Part shown: one piece after another, positions 32,748 to 42,194 of the stretch | How the letters are laid out: every line of letters starts with the position of its first letter | Position numbering within the stretch: position 1 is the first letter of the stretch | Assembly: GCA_001771065.1 (NCBI GenBank) | Contig: MESQ01000075.1 | Location: 1-43,667, forward strand | DNA from: Burkholderiales bacterium RIFOXYD12_FULL_59_19 | GTDB lineage: Bacteria; Pseudomonadota; Gammaproteobacteria; Burkholderiales; Burkholderiaceae_C | Direction: 5' to 3' | Length of the DNA: 43,667 bases | Program-made: the position numbers and the translations under genes | Notes under the pieces: model-generated | What the model was told of the DNA's origin: nothing | Seen by the model: the letters and a program-made list of their open reading frames with translations, nothing else | Databases searched by the model: none

Positions 32748-34355
32748 TCAGGCAGCCAACGCAACGTTGTCTGTGAGATGGGTGTAGGCACCCTGGCGGA
32801 TATGTGCGTCACCCCGGCTCTGGTGCACCACGGCACCGCTGGCAATGCGCCGGCGGTAGTCGTTGAACCAGCCCAGTGCGGCCTTTTCAATGAACTCGCC
32901 AACATAACTGTCAACCGGTTCCACACCGGCGGCGGTCAGTTCGTCTTTCGGACAGGCCCCAATCTTGGCCACCAGCACGGCATGGCAGTCATTGATGGCG
33001 CGCACCACCGAGGGCAGTTGCGCGTCGTCACCCTCACCACCCTGGCAATACTGGTCCACCCGGCGGTGGCCGACAAACAGCGCCTTGGCGGCGGACACTT
33101 CAAACACCTGGAACTCGGTGACGTGGCCAAAATGTTCGTTGACCCGGCCACCACCCTTGGTGGCCACGGCCACCAGCACCGTGAGGTCATCCGCCACCTG
33201 GATGCTGCTGGCCAGCGCCAGGGCTTCCTGTTTGGCGGCATGCTGGGCATTGCGTTCGATTTCCACTTTTTCCTGGTAGCTGCGGCGCTTGTCCAGGTCG
33301 TACACCACGTCCATTTGCTCCAGCTTGTCCAGCGTGAATTCCTCGCTACGGTCTTCACCGAGCAGGCCGACAGCATCAGCGCGGCATTGGCGGCAGTGGC
33401 GCATCAGGTTGGCGCCGCCCATGCAGGCATCCTGCACCGCCTTCAACTCAGAGGCCGTCGGGCCACGCTGGCCGGTCAGGCCAAACACGGTGCCGTGCTC
33501 GGCCTCGGAAATCAGCGGCATGATGTTGTGCAGGAAGGCACCGCGTTTTTTCACTTCGCGGTTCACCTCGATCAAATGCTCGTCATTGATGCCTGGAATC
33601 AGCACCGAGTTGATCTTGGTCAGCACGCCGCGGGAGGTGAGCATTTCCAGCCCCAGCATCTGGCGCTCGTGCAAAATCTTGGCGGCTTCATAACCGGTGA
33701 CGCGTTTGTGGTTCCAGAAAATCCAGGGGTAAATCTTTTCGCCCACCGCCGGGTCCACCATGTTGATGGTGATGGTGACGTGGTCCACGTTGTATTTGCA
33801 GATTTCATCGACCAGGTCCGGCAGCGCCAAACCGTTGGTGGAGATGCACAGCTTGAGGTCCGGTGCCTGCTCTTGCAGCATACGGAAGGTGTCAAAGGTC
33901 TTCTTCGGGTTGGCCAAGGCGTCACCCGGGCCGGCAATGCCCAGCACCGTCATTTGCGGAATCTCGCTGGCCACGGCCACCACTTTGCGCACCGCCTGTT
34001 CCGGCGTGAGCTTTTGCGATACCACGCCGGGGCGCGACTCGTTGGAGCAGTCGTATTTGCGGTTGCAGTAATTGCACTGGATGTTGCAGGCCGGCGCCAC
34101 CGCCACGTGCATGCGGGCAAAGTGGTGGTGGGCTTCTTCAGAGTAACAGGGGTGGTCCTTGACCTTGTCCCAGATGGCCTGGGGCATGTCATCCGGGCCG
34201 TCGGACGTGCCGCAACTGGCCTTACCCTCGCCGCCGGAAGTGCCGCAGCCGCCGCCTGTTTCAGGCAGGTCGAGCTTGGCTCCTAGTGATTTGATCTGGC
34301 CGATGCTGACATACGTCGTCGCGGGCATTGAACCGGTGTTTGCATTTGTTTGCAT
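32748..34355 (-). CDS. nifB: NifB, FeMo-cofactor precursor synthase
   Basis: 535 residues. The radical-SAM motif CNIQCNYC (about residue 87; C-x3-C-x2-C) sits in the N-terminal TIM-barrel region, with HFARMHVAVAPACN just before. The accessory-cluster Cys residues appear later (CRQCRAD, about 333). The C-terminal about 110 residues are a NifX-like domain (VAVATKGGGRVNEHFGH). NifB builds NifB-co, the core of FeMo-co. The start at 34355 has AAAGGG at 7 nt. It heads the operon and is read from a sigma54 promoter. Confidence 0.97.
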   Translation of the reverse strand: MQTNANTGSMPATTYVSIGQIKSLGAKLDLPETGGGCGTSGGEGKASCGTSDGPDDMPQAIWDKVKDHPCYSEEAHHHFARMHVAVAPACNIQCNYCNRKYDCSNESRPGVVSQKLTPEQAVRKVVAVASEIPQMTVLGIAGPGDALANPKKTFDTFRMLQEQAPDLKLCISTNGLALPDLVDEICKYNVDHVTITINMVDPAVGEKIYPWIFWNHKRVTGYEAAKILHERQMLGLEMLTSRGVLTKINSVLIPGINDEHLIEVNREVKKRGAFLHNIMPLISEAEHGTVFGLTGQRGPTASELKAVQDACMGGANLMRHCRQCRADAVGLLGEDRSEEFTLDKLEQMDVVYDLDKRRSYQEKVEIERNAQHAAKQEALALASSIQVADDLTVLVAVATKGGGRVNEHFGHVTEFQVFEVSAAKALFVGHRRVDQYCQGGEGDDAQLPSVVRAINDCHAVLVAKIGACPKDELTAAGVEPVDSYVGEFIEKAALGWFNDYRRRIASGAVVHQSRGDAHIRQGAYTHLTDNVALAA

Positions 34356-34399
34356 GGAAACCCTTTTCGCGACCGACCATGGCCGCATACAGGGTTAAT

Positions 34400-34416
34400 A
34401 GCTAAATTCGTGCCAC
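34400..34416 (-). promoter_or_regulatory. Sigma54 promoter of nifB
   Basis: On the minus strand the sequence reads TGGCACG-AATT-TAGCT. GG and GC are 12 bp apart, as in the consensus TGGCACR-N4-TTGCW, with one mismatch in the -12 box. The GC of the -12 element is at 34401-34402 and the GG of the -24 element at 34413-34414. It lies about 45 bp upstream of the nifB ATG. Confidence 0.93.
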
Positions 34417-34444
34417 GTCAAAATGGCTGTTTTGGGCCTGGTTT

Positions 34445-34460
34445 TGTCGGATGTGGCACA
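34445..34460 (-). promoter_or_regulatory. NifA upstream activator site (proximal)
   Basis: A perfect TGT-N10-ACA match. It lies about 40 bp upstream of the -24 box, closer than usual for DNA looping, so the distal site may be the main one. Confidence 0.8.
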
Positions 34461-34499
34461 AGGGGCCGGGCAGGCTTGTCGGGCTGTGTCTCCGGGTGG

Positions 34500-34515
34500 T
34501 GTCTGTGATGCGACA
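34500..34515 (-). promoter_or_regulatory. NifA upstream activator site (distal)
   Basis: A perfect TGT-N10-ACA match whose centre is about 93 bp upstream of the -24 box of the nifB promoter, the usual distance for NifA acting through IHF-assisted looping. Confidence 0.87.
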
Positions 34516-34777
34516 AAGATGACACAAGGCGAATGGTCGGCGTTGGACGTTCTGGACTTTGCTCGGCTATATACGATGCATCAGGCGGGTGCTTTTTTTG
34601 TGACTCGGGCGAAGTCCAACATCTGTGCATTAAGAGGTTTTAGGGCTCGAGCGAGAGCGCGGTGAAGACGCAAGTCTGGTGTGCCATAGCCGCCGATGTT
34701 TTGATCGGACAGTCGCGCGCATGTGTACGATTTTTCGCATTGGCAATGCCCCTTGCGTGGGTACTTAGGCGCGTCAG

Positions 34778-35803
34778 TCAGATTGAAAATGCAAACCGCT
34801 TCTGCCAGAACAGCCCGATGCAGGCATCGACCACCGCAGCATCGTAAATCGTGCCCCGGCCGCGTTGTATTTCCTTTAGCGCAACATCGATCCCCAATGC
34901 TGCCCGGTACGGTCGGTGCGACGACATCGCCTCCACCACATCGGCCACCGCCACGATCCTGGCCTCAAGTATGATCTGGTCGCTCTTGAGCGCCTGCGGG
35001 TAGCCAGAACCATCCAGTCGCTCGTGGTGTTGCAGCACGATTTGCGCGATCGGCCACGGGAAGTCAATGGATTTAAGTATTTCGTAGCCGTTCTGGGAAT
35101 GTTCCTTGATGAGGCTGAATTCCAGTGCAGTGAGTCTGCCCGGCTTACTGAGAATTTCGGCCGGAATTCGAATCTTGCCGACATCGTGCACGACAGCGGC
35201 CAAGTGGACGCCCTCAACCTGCTCCGGCGCAAGCAGCAGTTCTTGGGCGATGGCAGCGGCAAGTTGTGCGACGCGGCGCTGATGGCCGGCGGTATAGGGA
35301 TCGCGCATTTCGACCATCGCGGCCAGCGCGGTGACGGAATCGAGCAGGCTGGTTCTGAGCTGTTGCTCGCTTTGTTTCAGCTTGACGGTGCGTTCCTCCA
35401 CCAAGTCCTCCAGATGGTCGCGCAGGCGATGGAGCTCCAGATGGGTGCGCACCCTGGCCATCAACTCGTCACGCTGATAGGGCTTGCTAACAAAGTCCAC
35501 GGCACCGATCTCGAAACCTCGCACCTTCTCATCGGTTTCCGTGACGGCGCTGACAAAGATCACCGGCACATCGCGCGTGGCGGGATCGGCTTTGAGACGC
35601 CGACAAACTTCGTAGCCGTCCATCCCGGGCATGCGAATATCGAGCAAGATCAGATCGGGCGGATTGCTGGCGGCCGCGCCTAAGGCCAGTTCGCCATTGA
35701 TCGCAGAACGCACCTCATAGCCTTCCTCTTTCAGGATATCCGTCAGCAGCCTCAAGGAAGCCGACGTATCATCGACTGCGAGTATCTTGCCTTGGTCTGT
35801 CAT
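34778..35803 (-). CDS. Response regulator with HD-GYP domain
   Basis: 341 residues. The N-terminal receiver domain (about 1-120) has LAVDDTSASLRLL, the phosphorylation Asp in LILLDIRMPGMDG (about 54) and the conserved Lys in VSKPYQ. A coiled-coil linker (about 120-155) leads to the HD-GYP domain, with HD in VVHDVGKIRIP (about 207) and the GYP motif in HHERLDGSGYP (about 262). HD-GYP proteins degrade cyclic di-GMP. Its start overlaps the kinase stop as ATGA, so the two are a matched pair. Confidence 0.93.
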   Translation of the reverse strand: MTDQGKILAVDDTSASLRLLTDILKEEGYEVRSAINGELALGAAASNPPDLILLDIRMPGMDGYEVCRRLKADPATRDVPVIFVSAVTETDEKVRGFEIGAVDFVSKPYQRDELMARVRTHLELHRLRDHLEDLVEERTVKLKQSEQQLRTSLLDSVTALAAMVEMRDPYTAGHQRRVAQLAAAIAQELLLAPEQVEGVHLAAVVHDVGKIRIPAEILSKPGRLTALEFSLIKEHSQNGYEILKSIDFPWPIAQIVLQHHERLDGSGYPQALKSDQIILEARIVAVADVVEAMSSHRPYRAALGIDVALKEIQRGRGTIYDAAVVDACIGLFWQKRFAFSI

Positions 35804-38800
35804 GTCACAGTTACCGGTGGATTCGTCTGCAATGCCTTCAGGATGGCAGGATAGTCAAAGTTATCCGCCAAGCGGGACAGTGTCTTGTGCAACTTCGAGT
35901 CAAAGGATGCCACTTGCCCAATAACGGCCGTGATGCGTTCGCCCTCCAGGCTTTCCGCCGCATCGTGGAGTTCGCGATGCAAGTCCGGTGGCAACACTGC
36001 CAGCATCCCGGCAGTTAATACCAGGTCACTCACTTCCTGCGCATCCTGCGCCTCGGCGTAAGTATATTGGACACCCAACTGCTGGGCCATACATTCGTAT
36101 ATTTCGTTGAAGCGGTAGGGTTTGCGCACGACGTCATCCATCCCTGCCTTCAATATTTCGTCGCGTTGCTCCATAAAGACCGAGGCCGTGACGGCGACGA
36201 TTTTGACCTCCCGGCCGCCGGGAAGTTCGCGGATGCGCCGCGTCGCTTCCAGACCGTCCATGACCGGCATGCGCCGATCCATCCAGATCAGCTGCGGCCG
36301 CCAGCTCTGGAATAGACCCACGGCCTGCGCACCATTCTCTGTCACTTTAGCCTGGAAGCCGACATTTTTCATCAGTTTGGAGAGCAATAGTTGATTGTCC
36401 AGCTGGTCTTCAACGATCAGGATGCGGTATTCGGGTTGACCTGGAGCCAAGCCCACAATCTCGCCCTTGACCGTGCTTTCCGGTTTGGCGACGTCGGCTG
36501 ACGCGACCCGTTCCATCGGCAGTTCCACCCGGAAGGTCGAGCCCTTGCCCAGGGTACTTTCGAAGCTGATCGTGCCGCCCATCAATTGCACGAATTGCCG
36601 GGCGATGGACAGGCCCAGGCCGGTGCCTTGTTGTGCGGCCGTTTCCCCAAACTGCACAAACGGCTCGAAGACTCTTTTCTGGTCGGCCGCGCTGATGCCA
36701 ATGCCAGAGTCCTCAACCTCGATCAGCAGGCGCTGCGGCGTGGTATGTGGCTTCAAGCCGAAGCGCACGGTCACACCGCCATGCCGGGTAAACTTCACCG
36801 CATTGCCGAGCAGGTTGATCAGGACCTGACGCACGCGAGCCTCGTCGCCCTTGATGTAGCGCGGGAATTGAGAAGACTGGTCAATCAGCAATTGCAGCCC
36901 GTTCTCCTGGGCGCGCATATGCATCATGTCGGTGACATCGCGCACCAGACTGCCGAGGTCAAAGGGAGCACTTTCCACTTGCACCCGGCCCGCTTCGATC
37001 TTGGCCATTTCCAGCACGTCGTTGATCAGGGTCAGCAGGTGTTCACCGCTGCGGTTGATGATGTCGAGGTTCTGGCGCTGCTCATCTTGCAGCAGCGGAT
37101 CCTTTCGCATCATGCTGGAGAAGCCGAGAATGGCATTCATGGGCGTGCGCAATTCATGGCTCATGCTCGACAGGAACACGCTCTTGGCCCGATTCGCCGC
37201 TTCGGCCGCATTGCGCGCCAGCACCAGATCGGCGGTGCGCTGTTGCACCAATTCTTCCAGGTGGTCCTTATACCGCCGAAGCTCTTCTGCCACCTTCCTG
37301 CGCTCGGTGATGTCATATACCGTCCCAACTGAACGCAATGCCCTTCCATCCTCGTGGCAATAAGTCTCACACTTTTCGTTCACGTATTTCACGCGTCCGT
37401 CCTTCATCAGCAGCCGGTGCTCGATGTCATAGGGTATTTTGTTATTGACTGAATCGGTGTAGGCCTTGTTTACCAGTTCGCGGTCATCGGGATGGATCGC
37501 GTTCAAGAAAGCATCGAAGGACGCGCCGAATTTCTCCGGGTCAATTTCGAAAATTCGGTAGATCTCGTCCGACCAGGTCAGCACATTGGTTTCAAGATCA
37601 AGATCCCAGTTGCCCAAGTGGACGATGCGTTGCGCCTCTGCCAGACCATGCTCGCTACGCAGCAACTTTTCCTCTGCCCGCTTGCGCTCGGTGATGTCCT
37701 CTGAAATGCCCAGAAGATAAAGAGGGCGTCCGTCATCGGAAAAAATAGGAATTTTTCTCGTGTGCAGATAACGCTGGCCCAAAAATTTGGTACTGATAGG
37801 CTCCTCGGGTATATCCAGCAGTTCCCTGCGGGCAATAATTTCCCGGTCCTTGGATATGAAAAAATCCGCTTGCTCCCGCGGGAAGAAATCACGGTCATTT
37901 TTTCCTATTAACTGGTCTCGCGGATATCCGAGCAAGGCTTCCCCCGCCTTATTGAATCTGACAAATTTGAGGTCTTTCGCATCTTTGACAAACAGCATAT
38001 TGGGAAGATGCTCAATCACGCTATCGAGAAAGTGTTCGTGCTCGCGCAATGCCTGCTCTGTCCGCTTGCGCTCGTTGCGCGTGCGCAGAACCGCGATGCC
38101 AAATGCCAGATCGCCGGCCAGTTCTTCCAGCAGCCGCATCTCGTCCGGGACAAAGGCATTGATCTGGGTCGAATAGATCAGTAAGACGCCGAATACCTTG
38201 GCGCTCTCGTCCTTGAGCGGCAGGGCGACGCCGGAGCGATAGCCGCGCGACAACGCGTCTTCGCGCCACGGCGTCATTTCTGGCTCGTTGGCAAAATCCT
38301 GGCCATAGAATATTCTTCCACTGCGGATCGCCATGGCAGCCAAGCCTTGTCCGCGTTCCGTGTCGTCCGCCCAAGAAAACCGGGCATTTTCGACATACCC
38401 GCTATCGAAGCCGGCCCAAGCGACCGGGCGTACGGTCTTGGCTTCGTCGTTTTCGGCATATCCTACCCACGCCATGCGGTAACCGGCCTGATCGCAAACA
38501 ATTTGGCAGATTTCGTTCAGTAGCGTCTGCTCGTCCTCGGCGCGCATCAGGGTCTGGTTGCAATTGCTGATGGCGCGCAGTTCCCGATTCAGCCGATGCA
38601 GCACCTCTTCGTCCAGCTTGCGCTCGGTGATGTCGCGCGCGGAGGCAAGCACGCCCAACACCTCTCCGTTCTCGCCTTGATAGACGCTGGCGTTGTACAG
38701 CACCTCGGTGACGTGACCGTCGCGGCGGCGCAACGCCAGCGGGAAATCGGTCACCGAACCCCTCAGGAATACCTGTTGATAGCCCTCGCGCGCCTTGTCC

Positions 38801-39720
38801 GGCTCGGTGAAGTAGTCGGAGAAGTCGGTCCCTATCAGTTCTGAACGGCTCCTGCCGGTGACTGCCTCGGTTGCCCGGTTGACATCGGTTATTTTGCCTT
38901 CGGCACTGATGGTCACCAGCGGATCCAGGCTCGCTTCGATCAGGCTTCGGTTATAGAGCGAGACGGTTCGCAAGCGTTCTTCATTCAGTGCCAGCGCATC
39001 CAGCATCTGGTTGAAGGTGTCGGCCAATTTGGTGATTTCATCCTCGCCGGGCGGGATTCGCGCGCGAGTGGCAAGATTCCCGGCCTGCACGACCCCCGCC
39101 ACTTTCACTAAAACACCAATACGGGACCCCAGACGATTCGCAATCAGGAGGGCAGCGAGCAGTGCCAGGAGTGTGGCCGACACAACGAACAACACATGGC
39201 GCCATACCATCATGCGCAAGTCACCAGCAATGTCTTCACGTCCCAGAGCCACCCTGGCCCAGCCGACCGGTCGGCCGTTGACGCTGACCGGCACCGCAAC
39301 GTCGGCGATCAATGCATCGTTTTTCAAAATCCGGATCTCGGGCGGCGCCTTGATCAGGGCCAGGCTCTGTGGGTCGGCGAGAAACTGCCCCACTTTCGTC
39401 GCGTCGCTGTGCGCCAGCACCTGCCCCGACGGAGAAATGACCATGGCATAGCGCAATTCGGGATAATTCTGAAAGGAGTGCACCACCTCCTGCAGCCCCA
39501 CCACGTCGTTTGCCAGCACCCAGGACAGGGAGCTGACTGCCAGCGATTGCGCCAGGCCAGTCGTTGCATCGCTACTGTCGCTATACAGATCTTCTTTCTG
39601 ACTGTTGACCTGGTAAACGGCAAAAGCGCTGACCAGCAAGAAGAAACCGACCACAAAGGCCAGGATGATCTGCCGTTTGAAGGACCCTCGTGCCGTAATT
39701 CCGGAAAAAAACATGGTCAT
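35800..39720 (-). CDS. Hybrid sensor histidine kinase with PAS, GAF and receiver domains
   Basis: 1306 residues. Order: a membrane helix near 18-38, a periplasmic sensor of about 130 residues, a second helix near 172-194, HAMP (195-248), PAS (255-370), GAF (about 390-550), PAS (560-690), PAS (700-815), a coiled coil, HisKA with the phosphorylation site SSMSHELRTPMN (about 865), HATPase (with GTGLGLSI, about 1055), a receiver with the Asp in IWMDRRMPVMDG (about 1160) and a helical C-terminus without a clear HPt His. The stop overlaps the HD-GYP start; its own ATG overlaps the PhnD-like stop as ATGA. Confidence 0.93.
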   Translation of the reverse strand: MTMFFSGITARGSFKRQIILAFVVGFFLLVSAFAVYQVNSQKEDLYSDSSDATTGLAQSLAVSSLSWVLANDVVGLQEVVHSFQNYPELRYAMVISPSGQVLAHSDATKVGQFLADPQSLALIKAPPEIRILKNDALIADVAVPVSVNGRPVGWARVALGREDIAGDLRMMVWRHVLFVVSATLLALLAALLIANRLGSRIGVLVKVAGVVQAGNLATRARIPPGEDEITKLADTFNQMLDALALNEERLRTVSLYNRSLIEASLDPLVTISAEGKITDVNRATEAVTGRSRSELIGTDFSDYFTEPDKAREGYQQVFLRGSVTDFPLALRRRDGHVTEVLYNASVYQGENGEVLGVLASARDITERKLDEEVLHRLNRELRAISNCNQTLMRAEDEQTLLNEICQIVCDQAGYRMAWVGYAENDEAKTVRPVAWAGFDSGYVENARFSWADDTERGQGLAAMAIRSGRIFYGQDFANEPEMTPWREDALSRGYRSGVALPLKDESAKVFGVLLIYSTQINAFVPDEMRLLEELAGDLAFGIAVLRTRNERKRTEQALREHEHFLDSVIEHLPNMLFVKDAKDLKFVRFNKAGEALLGYPRDQLIGKNDRDFFPREQADFFISKDREIIARRELLDIPEEPISTKFLGQRYLHTRKIPIFSDDGRPLYLLGISEDITERKRAEEKLLRSEHGLAEAQRIVHLGNWDLDLETNVLTWSDEIYRIFEIDPEKFGASFDAFLNAIHPDDRELVNKAYTDSVNNKIPYDIEHRLLMKDGRVKYVNEKCETYCHEDGRALRSVGTVYDITERRKVAEELRRYKDHLEELVQQRTADLVLARNAAEAANRAKSVFLSSMSHELRTPMNAILGFSSMMRKDPLLQDEQRQNLDIINRSGEHLLTLINDVLEMAKIEAGRVQVESAPFDLGSLVRDVTDMMHMRAQENGLQLLIDQSSQFPRYIKGDEARVRQVLINLLGNAVKFTRHGGVTVRFGLKPHTTPQRLLIEVEDSGIGISAADQKRVFEPFVQFGETAAQQGTGLGLSIARQFVQLMGGTISFESTLGKGSTFRVELPMERVASADVAKPESTVKGEIVGLAPGQPEYRILIVEDQLDNQLLLSKLMKNVGFQAKVTENGAQAVGLFQSWRPQLIWMDRRMPVMDGLEATRRIRELPGGREVKIVAVTASVFMEQRDEILKAGMDDVVRKPYRFNEIYECMAQQLGVQYTYAEAQDAQEVSDLVLTAGMLAVLPPDLHRELHDAAESLEGERITAVIGQVASFDSKLHKTLSRLADNFDYPAILKALQTNPPVTVT

Positions 39721-40628
39721 TTCCTCGGCTCGTCCAAGGGATACACGGTCTGGCTGAACTTGTGCAGAAAGTCCTCGATCACCCGGTAACGCTGATCGTC
39801 GGCAAGCTCAAAACGCGATAACGGCATGCGCGCCAGCATGGCCTTCCCCTCGGCCGTGGTATGCAGTGTGTCGAGCAGCTGCGCCACCCGCCTGGCAAGC
39901 TGCTCAGGCACATCGTCCCTGGCCACCACACCGTTGTTGATCATGGGCTCGGTTTCCCATTTGAGCTCCAGCTCACGCGCCATGTCGGGATGCTCTTGCT
40001 GGAAAGCCTCCCAGGGCAGTGGCCAGGTCGCACCCGCCGCCACATTGCCAAGATACACGTTCATGATGGACGATTCCTGTGAGCCGACATACAGGTTTTC
40101 GATGTCCCGCTTCACGTCCAGGCCGTGGGTCTGAAGGTAATATTGCGGCATCATGGTGGCTGCCAGCGCTGTGCGGGCGGGATACGCTACTTTCTTGCCC
40201 TTGAGATCGGATATCTTTTTGATGCCGCTGTCGCGTCTGACCAGGATAACGCCGGTGAATTTGTCGTCGTCCCCCATCTTTGCGATGACGTGGTAACCCT
40301 GGCCCAGAGAATTCAGCGTCTGGTACGGATTGGGCAGGGCGAAGTCGAATTGCCGCGCATGCAGCTTCTTCTCAAACTCCTCATAATTGCGCGATGCTTC
40401 CAAACGGAAAGTGATGCCGGGAATGCTGCGATCAAGGTAATCGGTCAACGGGCCGTAGATTTCGAACAGGCGCACCGGATTGTGCAGCGGGTGGATGGCA
40501 AAAACATATTCCTTGTCCGCCAGTGGCGCCTTCGCGGCAAACTGCGGCCCGACCGTTTTGCTTCCCTCGTTCTGGCCGCATGCTACCAGCGCGAGCGCAA
40601 TGAATCCGAGTAACAGGTTTCTTATCAT
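39717..40628 (-). CDS. PhnD-like periplasmic substrate-binding lipoprotein
   Basis: 303 residues. The signal sequence ends in a lipobox (LVACGQ, Cys at about 17), so it is probably a lipid-anchored periplasmic protein. The rest is the PhnD/phosphate-phosphonate binding fold: EYVFAIHPLHNPVRLFEIYGPLTDYL, EFEKKLHARQFDFALPNPYQ near 92, DLKGKKVAYPAR near 144 and AAGATWPLPWEAFQ near 205. There is no ABC permease or ATPase gene here. Its place before a membrane histidine kinase suggests that it senses a ligand for that kinase rather than importing it. Confidence 0.88.
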   Translation of the reverse strand: MIRNLLLGFIALALVACGQNEGSKTVGPQFAAKAPLADKEYVFAIHPLHNPVRLFEIYGPLTDYLDRSIPGITFRLEASRNYEEFEKKLHARQFDFALPNPYQTLNSLGQGYHVIAKMGDDDKFTGVILVRRDSGIKKISDLKGKKVAYPARTALAATMMPQYYLQTHGLDVKRDIENLYVGSQESSIMNVYLGNVAAGATWPLPWEAFQQEHPDMARELELKWETEPMINNGVVARDDVPEQLARRVAQLLDTLHTTAEGKAMLARMPLSRFELADDQRYRVIEDFLHKFSQTVYPLDEPRK

Positions 40629-40654
40629 TTCATGTGCAATTGGTTCGGCAAATG

Positions 40655-40757
40655 CTACGTCACGCAGACGCAGCAGCTTGAAAACGCAAATCGCTTCTCC
40701 ATAAACAGGCGGATGCAGGCATCGACCATTGCCCCATCATAGACCATACGCGAATGG
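40655..40757 (-). pseudogene. C-terminal remnant of a second REC/HD-GYP gene
   Basis: The last about 30 codons (MVYDGAMVDACIRLFMEKRFAFS and a few more) match the end of the intact HD-GYP protein (TIYDAAVVDACIGLFWQKRFAFS) at DNA level over about 75 bp with frequent silent differences. The rest of the gene is absent, cut off at about 40.76 kb where the transposase segment begins. It sits just upstream of the PhnD-like gene, on the same strand. Confidence 0.75.
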
Positions 40758-40761
40758 CACT

Positions 40762-41106
40762 TACTTAAGCCCCATAATTTTGAATTCACGGGCGTAAGCA
40801 TTTGAATTTGAAGAGAAAAGGAGGTGGCTGACCAAGGGATTGATAGGATGCTTGTTACGAAGCTCCCAAACCATCTTTCGAAAGGCCAGCCACCATGGAT
40901 CGTAATGCCAGAAACGTTTTGCATCAACGTCAAACGCGTATTGGACGCCAGGCCAAAGCGACCCAAGCGGTGGAGTTTTTCAACGTGCTGACGAGCCCGC
41001 AATTGCTCGATACGACTGAAGCGCTGCTGCCCGAGCACCGTGAGCGGCTGTATCCGCCAACGGTTGCGCTGTCGATGTTCATGCGCCAGGTGCTGGAGTC
41101 CGATGG
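40762..41106 (+). mobile_element. Truncated IS4-family insertion sequence (5' part)
   Basis: The transposase frame at 40895 begins MDRNARNVLHQRQTRIGRQ and continues with TVALSMFMRQVLESDGS, typical of the N-terminal region of IS4-family transposases. It ends near codon 71, where the sequence passes into group II intron DNA. The DDE catalytic part is missing. The left end is near the break in the HD-GYP remnant (about 40.76 kb) but its inverted repeat could not be confirmed. Confidence 0.7.
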
Positions 41107-41134
41107 CTCATTACAGCGGCAAGGGCACCGGTGA
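40895..41134 (+). pseudogene. Truncated IS4-family transposase
   Basis: 79 codons, of which about 71 are transposase-like and the last eight are read into the following intron sequence (LQRQGHR and stop). IS4 transposases are about 400 residues, so no active enzyme is made. It has no partner end of the same IS downstream, so the element lost its 3' part before or during the intron's arrival. Confidence 0.75.
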
Positions 41135-41552
41135 AAAGCCCGAGCGGGCCAGATGCGGGCGGCGGCTAACACGCACCGAGCCTTGAAACTTTGACGTTGT
41201 GAAAGTAAAAGAGAAAGTGACAACAGAACTGCTTGAAGACGTGCTGACCGGCGACAACCTGGTGCAGGCATGGAAACGAGTGAAGGCCAACAAAGGTGCG
41301 CCGGGCATTGACGGCATGACCATTGACGACTTCCCCGACCATGCACGCGCACACTGGCCAGCGATTCGACAACAGATCAAGGAAGGGCAATACCAGCCGC
41401 AAGCCGTGCGCAGGGTAGAAATACCCAAGCCCGGCGGCGGCAAACGCATGTTGGGTATACCCACGGTCATGGACCGGGTGATCCAGCAGGCCATTGCCCA
41501 AATGCTCACGCCGATATTCGATCCGACGTTCTCGGATTCGAGTTTCGGCTTT

Positions 41553-41618
41553 GTGCGCTGTGCGCATTCCGCTTTGCGGAACCAGCCTTCGGCTGTCCTG
41601 CGCCCCTGCGGGGCTGGT
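41553..41618. repeat. Hairpin-cluster insertion 1 inside the maturase gene
   Basis: 66 bp made of successive short hairpins: ATTCCGCTTTGCGGAA type, CAGCCTTCGGCTG and GCCCCTGCGGGGC. The flanking maturase sequence is continuous when these bases are removed (GF|RPGRN). The inserted length is a multiple of three, so the frame survives. Confidence 0.82.
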
Positions 41619-42194
41619 CGACCGGGCCGCAATGCACACCAGGCGATCAGGCAGGTGCAAGCGACCGTGAAGGACGGCAAAAGCATCGCAGTGGACATCG
41701 ACCTTGCCAAGTTTTTCGACACCGTCAACCATGACGTGCTGATGAACTTATTGGGCCGAACCATTGCCGACAAGCGACTGCTGCGCCTGATCGGGCGCTA
41801 CCTGCGTGCCGGGGTGCTGGTCGGTGAGCATGTAGAGCCAAGCGAGGTGGGCACCCCACAAGGTGGGCCACTCTCGCCACTGCTGGCAAACATCCTGCTG
41901 CACCAACTCGACCTTGAGTTGGTGCGCCGGGGTCACCGCTTTGCGCGTTATGCCGATGACATGGTCATTCTGGTCAAAAGCGAACGCGCTGCACAGCGGG
42001 TGATGGGTTCCATCACGCGGTATCTGGAGACCAAGCTCAAGCTCAAAGTCAATTTGGTCAAAAGCAAAGTTGCACCGATGAGCGAATGCGCCTTTCTGGG
42101 CTTCACGATCAAGGGCAAGAAGATACGCTGGACCGATAAGGCACTGGCGGACTTCAAGCACCGGATCAAAGAGCTCACGGGACGAAGCTGGGGC

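Larger units (their letters stand above)
34356..34777. other. Intergenic region upstream of nifB
   Basis: 422 bp without a supported gene. It holds the sigma54 promoter and two NifA sites of nifB (listed separately) in its first 160 bp. The rest, to the end of the REC-HD-GYP gene at 34778, shows only a short perfect palindrome (GCATTGCCAATGC type at about 34738-34750) with no T-run, so a terminator is not supported. Short open frames here are not family-like. Confidence 0.6.
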
